This document shows positions 1 through 7,114 of a DNA stretch of 10,475 nt, piece after piece (position 1 is the first letter of the stretch; each line of letters starts with the position of its first letter). A program made the position numbers and the translations under genes. A model generated the notes under the pieces. The model saw nothing but the letters and a program-made list of their open reading frames with translations, had not been told where the DNA came from and searched no databases. Source of the DNA: 70-18 sp041691815 (lineage in GTDB: Bacteria > Pseudomonadota > Alphaproteobacteria > Acetobacterales > Acetobacteraceae); contig JBEPTZ010000144.1 in NCBI GenBank assembly GCA_041691815.1, positions 1 to 10,475 of the forward strand, written 5' to 3'.

Positions 1-15
1 AAAAACTTTATTCAC
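1..15 (+). repeat. Tail fragment of the AT-rich palindromic repeat
   Basis: The first 15 bases match the conserved tail of the repeat at 8583-8597 at 14 of 15 positions (T instead of C at position 12). The hairpin half of this copy would lie to the left of the window. It sits about 50 bp upstream of the flavoprotein gene. The match is short and A/T-simple, so the assignment rests mostly on the intact CTTTAT core and on the presence of three fuller copies in the same window. Confidence 0.5.
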
Positions 16-65
16 TTTGACGCGGGGGGTGGTTTGGCCTCGGGGCTGCGCGGATGGGGCGGTTT

Positions 66-1241
66 ATGCTGAGTTTTGATGTTGTTGTTATCGGCGCCGG
101 GGCGGCCGGGTTGATGTGTGCGATTGCGGCGGGGCGGCGCGGACGGCGGGTGCTAGTGCTGGAGCATGGGCGGCAGGCTGGGGCGAAGATCCTGATTTCC
201 GGCGGCGGGCGGTGCAATTTCACCAATACCGGCACGGTGCCGGGCCGGTTCTTCTCGGCCAACCCGCATTTCGCCAAATCGGCGCTGGCCCGCTACACCC
301 CTGGCGACTTTATCGCCATGGTGGAGCGGCACGGCATCGCCTGGCACGAGAAGGCGCTCGGGCAGTTGTTCTGCGACAGCTCGGCACGCGCCATCGTGGC
401 GATGCTGCTGGCGGAATGCGCGGCCGCCGGGGTGGAGGTGCGCACCGGCTGCCGGGTCAGCGATATCAGCCGGGGCGACGCGTTTCGGGTGGAGAGCGAC
501 CAGGGCGAGTTTGCCGCGGCGTCGGTGGTGCTGGCGACCGGCGGGCTGTCGATCCCGAAGATGGGCGCCACCGGCTTCGCGCATGATATCGCGGCACGGT
601 TCGGGCTGGCGCTGGTGGCGCCGCTGCCCGGGCTGGTGCCGCTGGTGTTCGCCGGCGACGATCTCGCGCTGATGCAGCCGCTCAGCGGGCTGGCGCTGGA
701 GGTGTCGGCCGGGTGCGGCCGCAGCAGCTTTCGCGAGGCGCTGCTGTTCACCCATCGCGGGCTGTCCGGGCCGGCGATCCTGCAGATCTCGTCGGTCTGG
801 CGCCAGGGGGAGGCGATCACGCTGGACCTGCTGCCCGGCCAGGATGCGCGCACGCTGCTGCTGGCGCGCAAGCAGGCGCGGCCGAATGCCGAGTTGAAGA
901 CGGTGCTGGCCGAAGTCCTGCCGCAGCGCCTCGCCCAGGCGCTCTGCGAGGGCCTGCTACCGAATGCACCGATGGCGCGGCTGCGCGACCGCGAACTGGC
1001 GGCGGTGGCGGAGGCGCTGAGCCGCTGGCGGCTGATCCCCGCCGGCAGCGAGGGCTATGCCAAGGCGGAGGTGACATTGGGCGGCATCGATACCGCCGGG
1101 TTGTCGTCGCAGACCATGCAGGCGAAGGCGGTGCCCGGGCTGTTCGCGATCGGCGAGGCGGTGGACGTGACCGGCTGGCTCGGCGGCTACAACTTCCAGT
1201 GGGCCTGGGCCAGCGGCCATGCGGCGGGCCAGGCGGTCTAG
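66..1241 (+). CDS. YhiN/HI0933-family FAD-dependent oxidoreductase
   Basis: A flavoprotein of the YhiN/HI0933 family, about 391 residues, which is the normal family length. Numbering from the upstream ATG at 54, the N-terminus carries a Rossmann dinucleotide-binding motif GAGAAG (residues 14-19), with E37 at the end of the second beta strand as the expected ribose-binding acid. The family signature KILISGGGRCNFTN is at 45-58. A middle ATGG segment and a C-terminal FAD-contact block (LFAIGEAVDVTGWLGGYN) close the fold. The start at 66 gives MLSFDVVVIG, like relatives, and is preceded by a G-rich stretch; the ATG at 54 is an in-frame alternative. Known members include BaiN of bile-acid-metabolising clostridia, and Escherichia coli YhiN has been linked to dihydrouridine formation in 23S rRNA; which activity applies here cannot be read from sequence. 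It converges on the transporter gene, and its TAG stop overlaps that gene's stop. Confidence 0.9.
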   Translation: MLSFDVVVIGAGAAGLMCAIAAGRRGRRVLVLEHGRQAGAKILISGGGRCNFTNTGTVPGRFFSANPHFAKSALARYTPGDFIAMVERHGIAWHEKALGQLFCDSSARAIVAMLLAECAAAGVEVRTGCRVSDISRGDAFRVESDQGEFAAASVVLATGGLSIPKMGATGFAHDIAARFGLALVAPLPGLVPLVFAGDDLALMQPLSGLALEVSAGCGRSSFREALLFTHRGLSGPAILQISSVWRQGEAITLDLLPGQDARTLLLARKQARPNAELKTVLAEVLPQRLAQALCEGLLPNAPMARLRDRELAAVAEALSRWRLIPAGSEGYAKAEVTLGGIDTAGLSSQTMQAKAVPGLFAIGEAVDVTGWLGGYNFQWAWASGHAAGQAV

Positions 1242-1247
1242 CCCGCC
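1223..1247. terminator. GC-rich hairpin over the shared stop codons
   Basis: A perfect 7-bp inverted repeat (GGCGGGC at 1223-1229 with GCCCGCC at 1241-1247) with an 11-nt loop spans the shared CTAG stop of the two convergent genes. No T run follows on either strand, so it is not a canonical intrinsic terminator. It could slow or pause transcripts from both sides, or be chance pairing in GC-rich DNA. Confidence 0.25.
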
Positions 1248-2194
1248 CGCAACCGGCGCTCCCGCAGCAGGATGAACAGTCCGGCGGCGACGATGATGGC
1301 GGCACCGACCAGCGTCGCCCCGGTGGGGATTTCGCTGAACGCCAGGTAGCCGAGGATGATCGCCCAGATGATCGAGGAATACTGGAACGGCGCCACCGCC
1401 GAGGCCGGCGCCAGTTGCAGGCCGCGATTGACGCACAGATAGGCAATCAGCGAGACCACGCCGATCAGCGCCATCTGTGCGACCGCACCCGGCGTCGGCA
1501 TCACCCAGCCGAGAGCCGAACTGGCGCCGGTGAACAGCGCCAGCATCGCCACCTGGGAGGCGACCAGCAGCCGGTTCGGCGTGGCGCGCAGCCGGCGGGT
1601 GGCGACCAGCGAGGTGGCGTAGAGCAGGCTGCCGAACAGCGCCACCAGCGCATGCACGCCGACGCTGCCAACACCGGCCACGCCAACGCCGCCGCCGACA
1701 TCCGGGCGCAGCGCCACCAGCACGCCGCCGAACGCCGCCAGCACCGCCAGCCAGCGCCGCCAGCCGACCTGCTCGCGCAGGAACAGCGCCGACAATGCGA
1801 CGGTGTAGATCGGGGCTGCCATGTAGATGGTGGAAATCCCGGCCAAGGTCAGCGCGGTCAGTGCCCAGTAGTAGCAGCCGACCTCGATGCCCGAGCAGGC
1901 CATGCGCAGCGCGTGCAGCCACGGCTTGCCGCCTTCGCGCATCGCCGCGATGTCGCTGGCGCGGATGAACGGCGCCAGCAGCGCCAATGCGACGATCGCC
2001 CGCACGAACAGCATCTCGCCGGCCGGATAGGTCGCCACCAGGTGCTTGGCCAGCGCGTTGCAGCCGGAGAACAGGAACACGCCGAGCACCGTCATGCCGA
2101 TGCCGGCCAGATTGCTGGGTAGCAGAACCTCGGCGATCGGCGCGACACCCGGCGCGGTACGCGGAACAGGCAGGGACACGGCACTCGGCTCCAT
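1238..2194 (-). CDS. DMT-superfamily EamA transporter
   Basis: An integral-membrane protein of about 318 residues with the hydrophobic pattern of a ten-helix drug/metabolite transporter made of two EamA repeats. Segments such as LFVRAIVALALLAPF in the first half, GISTIYMAAPIYTVALSALFL before the midpoint, and LAPASAVAPFQYSSIIWAIIL plus GAAIIVAAGLFILL near the end are typical. The start at 2194 was chosen because it gives a usual length and a short cytoplasmic N-terminus of about 30 residues; a later in-frame ATG at 2095, just before the first helix, is possible, and the open frame upstream of 2194 lacks membrane character. Between the two halves lies a Gly-Val-rich stretch (DVGGGVGVAGVGSVGV), probably an expanded linker. 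The substrate is unknown; relatives export amino acids or metabolites. It is transcribed away from the TRAP genes and toward the flavoprotein. Confidence 0.88.
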   Translation of the reverse strand: MEPSAVSLPVPRTAPGVAPIAEVLLPSNLAGIGMTVLGVFLFSGCNALAKHLVATYPAGEMLFVRAIVALALLAPFIRASDIAAMREGGKPWLHALRMACSGIEVGCYYWALTALTLAGISTIYMAAPIYTVALSALFLREQVGWRRWLAVLAAFGGVLVALRPDVGGGVGVAGVGSVGVHALVALFGSLLYATSLVATRRLRATPNRLLVASQVAMLALFTGASSALGWVMPTPGAVAQMALIGVVSLIAYLCVNRGLQLAPASAVAPFQYSSIIWAIILGYLAFSEIPTGATLVGAAIIVAAGLFILLRERRLRAG

Positions 2195-2316
2195 CCCCCG
2201 CCGGCGAGCGGACGGGCGCGGCGCCGATCCTGGCAGCCCGTTGGCGATCCGGCAAGACGATGCCGTGGGCGTCGCGAGGCTTGCTCCTGCCGGCCAGACA
2301 CGGCAATCTGATCGTT

Positions 2317-2340
2317 CAGGTGGGCGTTTGACCTGCCACC
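2317..2340. promoter_or_regulatory. Inverted repeat in the divergent intergenic region
   Basis: The 196-bp gap between the divergently transcribed transporter and TRAP genes must hold their promoters. Within it, CAGGT (2317-2321) and ACCTG (2331-2335) form an inverted repeat with a 9-bp spacer, overlapped by GGTGG (2319-2323) and CCACC (2336-2340). It could be an operator for the TRAP operon. A TTGACC hexamer (2328-2333) lies inside it, but no convincing -10 box follows at the right distance. No regulator gene is adjacent. Confidence 0.2.
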
Positions 2341-2390
2341 AAAACGCTGCCGCCGGGTCGCATGGCGCGCAGCACCAGGGAGGAATCGCC

Positions 2391-3374
2391 ATGCCGATCA
2401 GCCGCCGCCCCGTGCTCGCGCTGTCCCGCCGAACCCTCGCCGGCTCCGCTGCGGCACTCGCCGCCGGCCTGGCCAGTTGGCCCGCCCGGGCGCAGAAGGG
2501 AGTCATCACCTTCGGCTCGACCAACGCGACCTCCAGCAACTACGCGCTGGCGGTGGCGATGTCGAAGGCGATCAAGCAGGAGTTGCCGAACGCCAACGTC
2601 TCGATGATCGAGACCGGCGCCAGTGTCGATAATGTGCGCCGCATGACCAAGGGCGAGATCGATTTCGGCCTGGTGATGCTCGACACCATGATCCAGGCGG
2701 AATCCGGCGCCGGCCCGTTCAAGAATCACGCGGTGCCCGACGTCGCGGTGCTCTATGCCTACGATGCCGTATCATTGCAGATGGCGGTCCGCGTCGACGC
2801 CACGATCAACCGGGTCGCCGATCTCGCCGGCAAGAAATTCAGCGCCGGGATCCACGGCAGCGGCGCCGAGGTGCTGACCCACCAGATATTCGACGTGCTG
2901 GCCGTCAAGCCGCAATGGGTTGCCGGCTCGGTGTCTGACGCGGTGGAAGGCATCAAGAACCGCCAGTTGGTCGGCTACTCCAAGTATGGCGTCGGGGCCG
3001 GGCTCGACGCGACGATGCGCGAGCTGCTGACCAGCAACCCGATGAAATTCGTCAGCCTGTCGGACGACGAGGTGAAGAAAATACAGGCGGTGGTGAAAGG
3101 CGTCGCCTTCGAGGAGTTGCCGGCCGGCACCATCCCCGGCGAGCCTGCTGCCACGGTGCCGGTGGTGCTGGCCACCTATTCCGCCCGCACCGCCACCATG
3201 GATGACGCCACCGCCTATGCCATCTGCAAGGCGATCTACGAGAACCGGCAGTTCCTGATCGAGGTGTTTCCGCACCTGAAGAATTTCGACTTCAAGAAGC
3301 AGTCGCTGAAGGTCGAGGCGCTGGGGGTGAAGCTGCATCCTGGCGCCAAGAAATACTGGATGTCGCTCGCCTGA
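2391..3374 (+). CDS. TAXI-family TRAP transporter solute-binding protein
   Basis: A 327-residue periplasmic binding protein of the TAXI class of TRAP transporters. The start is fixed by a strong Shine-Dalgarno AGGGAGGA at 2377-2384, six bases before ATG. The N-terminus has a twin-arginine-like motif (SRRTLAG, residues 12-18), a hydrophobic stretch and a likely cleavage after ARA (residue 34), leaving a mature protein of about 293 residues. The mature start ITFGSTNATSSNYA matches the family's glycine-rich opening, ETGASVDNVRRMTKGEIDFGLV (74-95) is the typical ligand-cleft block, and GIHGSGAE (153-160) corresponds to the usual PGSG-type motif. The permease gene begins 7 bases after the stop, so the two are one transport system. 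Characterised TAXI receptors bind glutamate or 2-oxoglutarate-like acids; the ligand here is not evident, and the downstream aldolase and lut genes suggest an organic acid. Confidence 0.9.
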   Translation: MPISRRPVLALSRRTLAGSAAALAAGLASWPARAQKGVITFGSTNATSSNYALAVAMSKAIKQELPNANVSMIETGASVDNVRRMTKGEIDFGLVMLDTMIQAESGAGPFKNHAVPDVAVLYAYDAVSLQMAVRVDATINRVADLAGKKFSAGIHGSGAEVLTHQIFDVLAVKPQWVAGSVSDAVEGIKNRQLVGYSKYGVGAGLDATMRELLTSNPMKFVSLSDDEVKKIQAVVKGVAFEELPAGTIPGEPAATVPVVLATYSARTATMDDATAYAICKAIYENRQFLIEVFPHLKNFDFKKQSLKVEALGVKLHPGAKKYWMSLA

Positions 3375-3381
3375 GCGGCTG

Positions 3382-5322
3382 ATGGACCCGCACCCAGTCG
3401 CAGCAGAGCAGCCGGCGCCGCCGGCCGCGATGGCGCTGGCGGTGAAGCTCTGCTTCGCCGCCTACGCGCTGTTTCACCTCTACACCTCGATGTTCGGCAC
3501 GCTTGAGCCGCTGATGCAGCGCGGCCTGTTCATCGGCGGCGGCATCGGCTTCGTGTTCTTCGTCTCCGCCCTTGGCCACTGGCGCCGCCGGCCCGGCATC
3601 GCGCTGTTCGACCTGGCGCTGGGGTTGATCGGCTGCTACGGCGGCCTGCATGTCACGCTGAACGCCGACCGGCTGATGGACATCATGAACGACCTCACCT
3701 GGTTCGACATGATGATGGGCCTGGTCGCCATGCTGGTGTCGCTGGAGGCGGCGCGGCGCACCGTCGGCTGGTCACTGCCGGTGATGGCGGTGATCTCGCT
3801 GATCTTCTACGTCTGGGGCAACCACTTCATCGGCGGCAACTGGCAGCCGCCGCGGGTTTCCTACGAGACCGTGGTGTCCACCCTCTACGCCTCCACCGGC
3901 GGGCTGTTCGGCCTGCTCGCCGATATCGGCACCCGGGTGATCGCGGTCTACGTGGTGCTGGGCGCGATGCTGATGGCGGTCGGCGCCGGAGACGTGTTCA
4001 TGCAGGCGGCGATGCTGATCGCCGGGCGCACCTTCGGCGGTGCGGCCAAGGTCGCGGTGGTCACCTCGGCGCTGTTCGGCACCATCTCCGGTTCGGCGGT
4101 GGCCAATGTGATGTCGGTCGGCTCGATCACCATCCCGACCATGATCCGCGCCGGCTATACCCGCGCCTTCTCGGCCGGCATCGAGGCCACCGCCTCGGCC
4201 GGCGGGCAGATCATGCCGCCGGTGATGGGCGCCGGCGCGTTCATCATGGCCGAACTGCTGAACATCCCGTATGCCACGGTGGCGCTGGCCGCCGCCATTC
4301 CGGCGCTGCTGTATTTCAGCGCGATCTATTTCAGCATCGACTGCTACGCGCGCGACAACGGCCTGCAACCGCTGCCGGCATCACAGATTCCCACCGCACG
4401 GCAGGTATTCCTCTCGCCTACCGCGTTGCCGGCATTCGGACCGCTGGCGCTGCTCGCCTGGCTGCTGTTCTCCGGCTACACGCCGAGTTTTGCCGGCGCC
4501 GCCGCGGCGATCGCGCTGGTGATAATGGCGACCCTCGCCCGCACCGTCGCCTGGCTGGCCGGCGGCCGCAGCACCCACCTTGCCGGCGAGATGGTGATCG
4601 TGCTGCGTCAATTGTGGGACGGGCTGGTCGAGGGCGGCCGCAGCGTGATCATCATCGCTGCCCTGCTGGCCGCCGCCTCGCTGCTGGTGGCGGTGCTGTC
4701 GGCAACCGGCCTCGGGGTCAAGTTCTCGCAACTGCTGCTCGGCTTCAGCGGCCAGCATCTGGTCGGCGTGCTGCTGATCTCTGCGGTGCTCTGCGTGCTG
4801 CTCGGCATGGACGTGCCGACCACCGCCTCCTATCTGCTGACCGCCTCGGTCACCGCGCCGGTGCTGTCCCGCCTCGGGCTGCCGCCGCTGACCGCACACC
4901 TGTTCATCTTCTATTTCGCCATCCTGTCGGCGATCACCCCGCCGGTCTGCGCCTCGGTCTACGCGGCGGCGACGATTGCCGGCGAGGGCTTCTGGCTGGT
5001 GGCGCGCGAGGCGCTGCGCATCGCCGGCTCGGTGTTCCTGCTGCCATTCATGATGGTGTATCGGCCGGAACTGCTGATGAACGGCACGCTGCCGGCGATC
5101 GCCTACAATGTCGCCGTCGCCTGGGCGATGGTGGTGGCGATCAGCGGCGCCTCGATCGGCCATCTGCTCGGCCCGCTGGGCTGGCCGATGCGGCTGTACC
5201 TGTACGCCGCCGCCGGCCTGCTGTTCTACCCGGCCTCCTGGGCAGATGCGGCCGGGCTCGGGATGATCCTGCTGTTCCTGGGCTGGCGGTGGCAGGGCCG
5301 CAGGCGGCTGGCGCTGCCGTGA
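3382..5322 (+). CDS. TRAP transporter fused permease (DctQM, TAXI type)
   Basis: A 646-residue polytopic membrane protein fusing the small DctQ-like and large DctM-like TRAP subunits, the usual arrangement in TAXI systems. Residues about 20-180 form the DctQ-like part with several helices. The DctM part holds the conserved blocks GTISGSAVANVMSVG (233-247), GGQIMPPVMGAGAFIMAE (274-291), GMDVPTTASYLL (475-486) and AILSAITPPV (513-522), which correspond to the scaffold and sodium/substrate elements of the elevator transporter. It imports the ligand delivered by the periplasmic TAXI protein across the inner membrane using an ion gradient. The ATG at 3382 lies 7 bases after the upstream stop with no strong Shine-Dalgarno, suggesting translational coupling. 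The length is within the family range and the frame is intact. Confidence 0.93.
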   Translation: MDPHPVAAEQPAPPAAMALAVKLCFAAYALFHLYTSMFGTLEPLMQRGLFIGGGIGFVFFVSALGHWRRRPGIALFDLALGLIGCYGGLHVTLNADRLMDIMNDLTWFDMMMGLVAMLVSLEAARRTVGWSLPVMAVISLIFYVWGNHFIGGNWQPPRVSYETVVSTLYASTGGLFGLLADIGTRVIAVYVVLGAMLMAVGAGDVFMQAAMLIAGRTFGGAAKVAVVTSALFGTISGSAVANVMSVGSITIPTMIRAGYTRAFSAGIEATASAGGQIMPPVMGAGAFIMAELLNIPYATVALAAAIPALLYFSAIYFSIDCYARDNGLQPLPASQIPTARQVFLSPTALPAFGPLALLAWLLFSGYTPSFAGAAAAIALVIMATLARTVAWLAGGRSTHLAGEMVIVLRQLWDGLVEGGRSVIIIAALLAAASLLVAVLSATGLGVKFSQLLLGFSGQHLVGVLLISAVLCVLLGMDVPTTASYLLTASVTAPVLSRLGLPPLTAHLFIFYFAILSAITPPVCASVYAAATIAGEGFWLVAREALRIAGSVFLLPFMMVYRPELLMNGTLPAIAYNVAVAWAMVVAISGASIGHLLGPLGWPMRLYLYAAAGLLFYPASWADAAGLGMILLFLGWRWQGRRRLALP

Positions 5323-5414
5323 GGGCCGGGCCGGCGGCGGGTGGCGGTTGCCGTTCGACGCCGGCGGCCTGGGACAGCATCCCGCACTTGCTCCCCGAAG
5401 GCGGCGGCGGCATG

Positions 5415-5436
5415 GTCGGATCGTGTCGATTCCGAC
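5415..5436. promoter_or_regulatory. Hairpin/dyad upstream of the aldolase
   Basis: GTCGGA (5415-5420) and TCCGAC (5431-5436) form a perfect 6-bp inverted repeat; two more pairs (TC with GA) can be added inside if one T (5430) bulges. It ends 28 bases before the aldolase ATG in the 142-bp gap after the permease. It could be an operator or a 5' leader hairpin that sets aldolase expression apart from the transporter. It has no T tract, so it is not a clear terminator. Confidence 0.25.
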
Positions 5437-5464
5437 ATCCTTCCTTGGAGTGAGTGCTGCCAGC

Positions 5465-6229
5465 ATGCGAACCAACCGGATGAAGACGATGCTCGACCAG
5501 GGGCAGGCGGCGCTGGGCTGTTCGTTGATGTTTCCCTCGCCGCCGCTGGTCGAGATGCTGGCGCATGCCGGGTTCGACTGGGTGCTGCTGGATTGCGAGC
5601 ATGGCTCGTTGTCGCTGGGCGATCTGGAGGTGATGGCGATGGCGGCCGATGCGGCCGGCATCACCGCCATCGCCCGCCCGCACAGCAATGCCGCCGCCGA
5701 TATCCAGAGCGTGCTCGACCGCGGGGTCGCCGGCGTGCAGATCCCACATATCAACACCGCCGAGGATGCCAGGCGGGCAGTGCAGGCGGTGAAGTTCGGG
5801 CCGGGCGCGGCGCGCGGGCTGGCCGCCGGCACGCGGCCGGATCGCTGGGGCATGGGCGGACGAATGACGGATTTCGCCGCCCAGGCCAACGCGCAGTCGC
5901 TGGTTTGCGTGCAGTTGGAGCATCAGCAGGCGATCGAGAATGCCGAGGCGATCCTGCAGGTCGACGGCATCGATGTGTTCTTCATCGGGCCGTCCGACCT
6001 GTCGCAGTCGATGGGCCACCCCGGCAATCCAGGCGCCGCGCCGGTGGCCGAGGCGATCCAGGCGACGCTGGCGCGCATCCGCGCCGCCGGCAAGACACCG
6101 GGCATGCCGGCCACCGCCGAGGCGCTGCCCGGCGTACTCGCCTCTGGCTGCCGCTACATCTACACCCATCTGCCAAAGGTGCTGGGCGCCGGGGCGGCGG
6201 GGTATCTCGCCGGGCGACCCGCCGCTTAG
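5465..6229 (+). CDS. HpcH/HpaI-family class II aldolase
   Basis: A 254-residue metal-dependent aldolase of the HpcH/HpaI family, which reversibly cleaves 2-oxo-4-hydroxy acids to pyruvate plus an aldehyde. The residues expected for catalysis are present: H46 in DCEHGS (base), R71 in ARPHSN (pyruvate-binding), and metal ligands E152 (VQLEHQQA) and D178 (IGPSDLSQS). The strand GVAGVQIPHINTAEDA (87-102) matches the family's GV-P-(V/I)-NTAEEA block. The ATG at 5465 gives MRTNRMKTML, the classic opening of this family; GGAG lies at 5447-5450, 14 bases upstream, which is somewhat far. An in-frame GTG at 5450 and ATG at 5480 are alternatives. Relatives include HpaI, GarL and RhmA (2-keto-3-deoxy-L-rhamnonate aldolase), which differ in the aldehyde part; substrate cannot be assigned. 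It lies between the TRAP genes and lutABC on the same strand. Confidence 0.92.
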   Translation: MRTNRMKTMLDQGQAALGCSLMFPSPPLVEMLAHAGFDWVLLDCEHGSLSLGDLEVMAMAADAAGITAIARPHSNAAADIQSVLDRGVAGVQIPHINTAEDARRAVQAVKFGPGAARGLAAGTRPDRWGMGGRMTDFAAQANAQSLVCVQLEHQQAIENAEAILQVDGIDVFFIGPSDLSQSMGHPGNPGAAPVAEAIQATLARIRAAGKTPGMPATAEALPGVLASGCRYIYTHLPKVLGAGAAGYLAGRPAA

Positions 6230-6322
6230 CGAGCCCACCTCTTAGTGAGAGGGTGAGGGTCCGCGCCGACGCTGGATCGGCCATGCGTGGCGCAGGTCGG
6301 CAAATCCTGCTTAAAATGGAGC

Positions 6323-7111
6323 ATGTCGTACAGCCCGAAGCCCCGCGTCGCCTTGTTTGTCACCTGCCTGGTAGATCTGCACCGGCCGACCGTGGGGTTC
6401 GCCGCGATTCGACTGCTGGAACAGGCCGGGTGCCACGTGGAGGTACCGCGGGCGCAGACCTGTTGCGGCCAGCCGGCCTATAACGCCGGGGACAGCAAGA
6501 CGGCGCGGGAACTGGCAATCGGGGTGCTGGAGGCGTTCGGCGGCTATGACTATGTGGTGGTGCCCTCCGGCTCCTGCGGCGGGATGTTGAAGCAGCATAT
6601 GCCGCATCTGTTCGACGCCGACCCCAACCTGCGTGCCAGGGCCGACGCGCTGGCGGCAAAGACCTTCGAATTGGTGAGCTTCCTGACTGATGTGATGGGG
6701 GTGACCGAGGTGACGGCGGCGTATTCCGGCACCGCAACCTACCACGATGCCTGCGCCGGGCTGCGGGAATTGGGGGTGAAGGCGCAGCCGCGGGCGTTGC
6801 TCGGCAGCGTCGCCGGACTCAAGCTCACCGAGATGAAGGAGCCGGAAGTGTGCTGCGGCTTCGGCGGCACGTTCTGCGTCAAATATCCGGAGATTTCCGT
6901 GCGCATGGTCACCGACAAGGCGCACGACATCGTGGCGACCGGCGCCGACACGCTGCTGGCCGGCGACATGGGCTGCCTGCTGAACATGGCGGGACGGCTG
7001 AAGCGCGAGGGCAGCGCGGTGAAGGTGCGGCATGTGGCCGAGGTGCTGGCCGGGATGACCGGCGACGTGCCGGCAATTGGCGATGGGCGGGGCGGCGAGG
7101 GGCGGGGCTGA
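6323..7111 (+). CDS. lutA: Lactate utilisation protein A (LutA/LldE, CCG-domain Fe-S protein)
   Basis: A 262-residue protein with two CCG (cysteine-rich) domains, the LutA/LldE subunit of the LutABC L-lactate-oxidising iron-sulfur complex. The cysteines are all in place: C15, C47-C48-G49 and C85 in the first half, and C144, C177-C178-G179 and C218 in the second. The opening RVALFVTCLVDLHRP is characteristic. The ATG at 6323 was chosen since it places the protein start where relatives begin; its Shine-Dalgarno is poor (GGAG only one base away), and an in-frame GTG at 6287 would add 12 residues that do not look conserved. The 3' end is a Gly/Arg-rich tail. It follows the aldolase after 93 bp and precedes lutB by 3 bp. 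It could in principle belong to a related heterodisulfide-reductase-like or glycolate-oxidase subunit family, but the lutB and lutC neighbours make Lut the best reading. Confidence 0.93.
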   Translation: MSYSPKPRVALFVTCLVDLHRPTVGFAAIRLLEQAGCHVEVPRAQTCCGQPAYNAGDSKTARELAIGVLEAFGGYDYVVVPSGSCGGMLKQHMPHLFDADPNLRARADALAAKTFELVSFLTDVMGVTEVTAAYSGTATYHDACAGLRELGVKAQPRALLGSVAGLKLTEMKEPEVCCGFGGTFCVKYPEISVRMVTDKAHDIVATGADTLLAGDMGCLLNMAGRLKREGSAVKVRHVAEVLAGMTGDVPAIGDGRGGEGRG

Positions 7112-7114
7112 ACG

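Noticed and set aside
817..2306. Long open frames on both strands overlapping the flavoprotein and transporter genes (for example 713-2122 + and 957-2306 -)
   Set aside because: Their products are Arg/Ala/Gly/Pro- or Gln/His-rich with no family motifs, as expected for alternate frames of GC-rich genes; the recognised genes explain the DNA.
2328..2356. A sigma-70 promoter with TTGACC at 2328-2333
   Set aside because: The -35-like hexamer is good but the region 16-18 bp downstream is GC-rich with no -10-like hexamer.
4381..5889. A 502-codon open frame on - across the permease and aldolase
   Set aside because: Its product is low-complexity and Gln/Arg/His-rich, and it lies opposite two well-conserved genes.
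6230..6286. A terminator or small element around CCTCT-TAGTG-AGAGG (6238-6252)
   Set aside because: The stem is only 5 bp, there is no T run, and the near-repeats CTTAGCGAG/CTTAGTGAG are too short to support a call.
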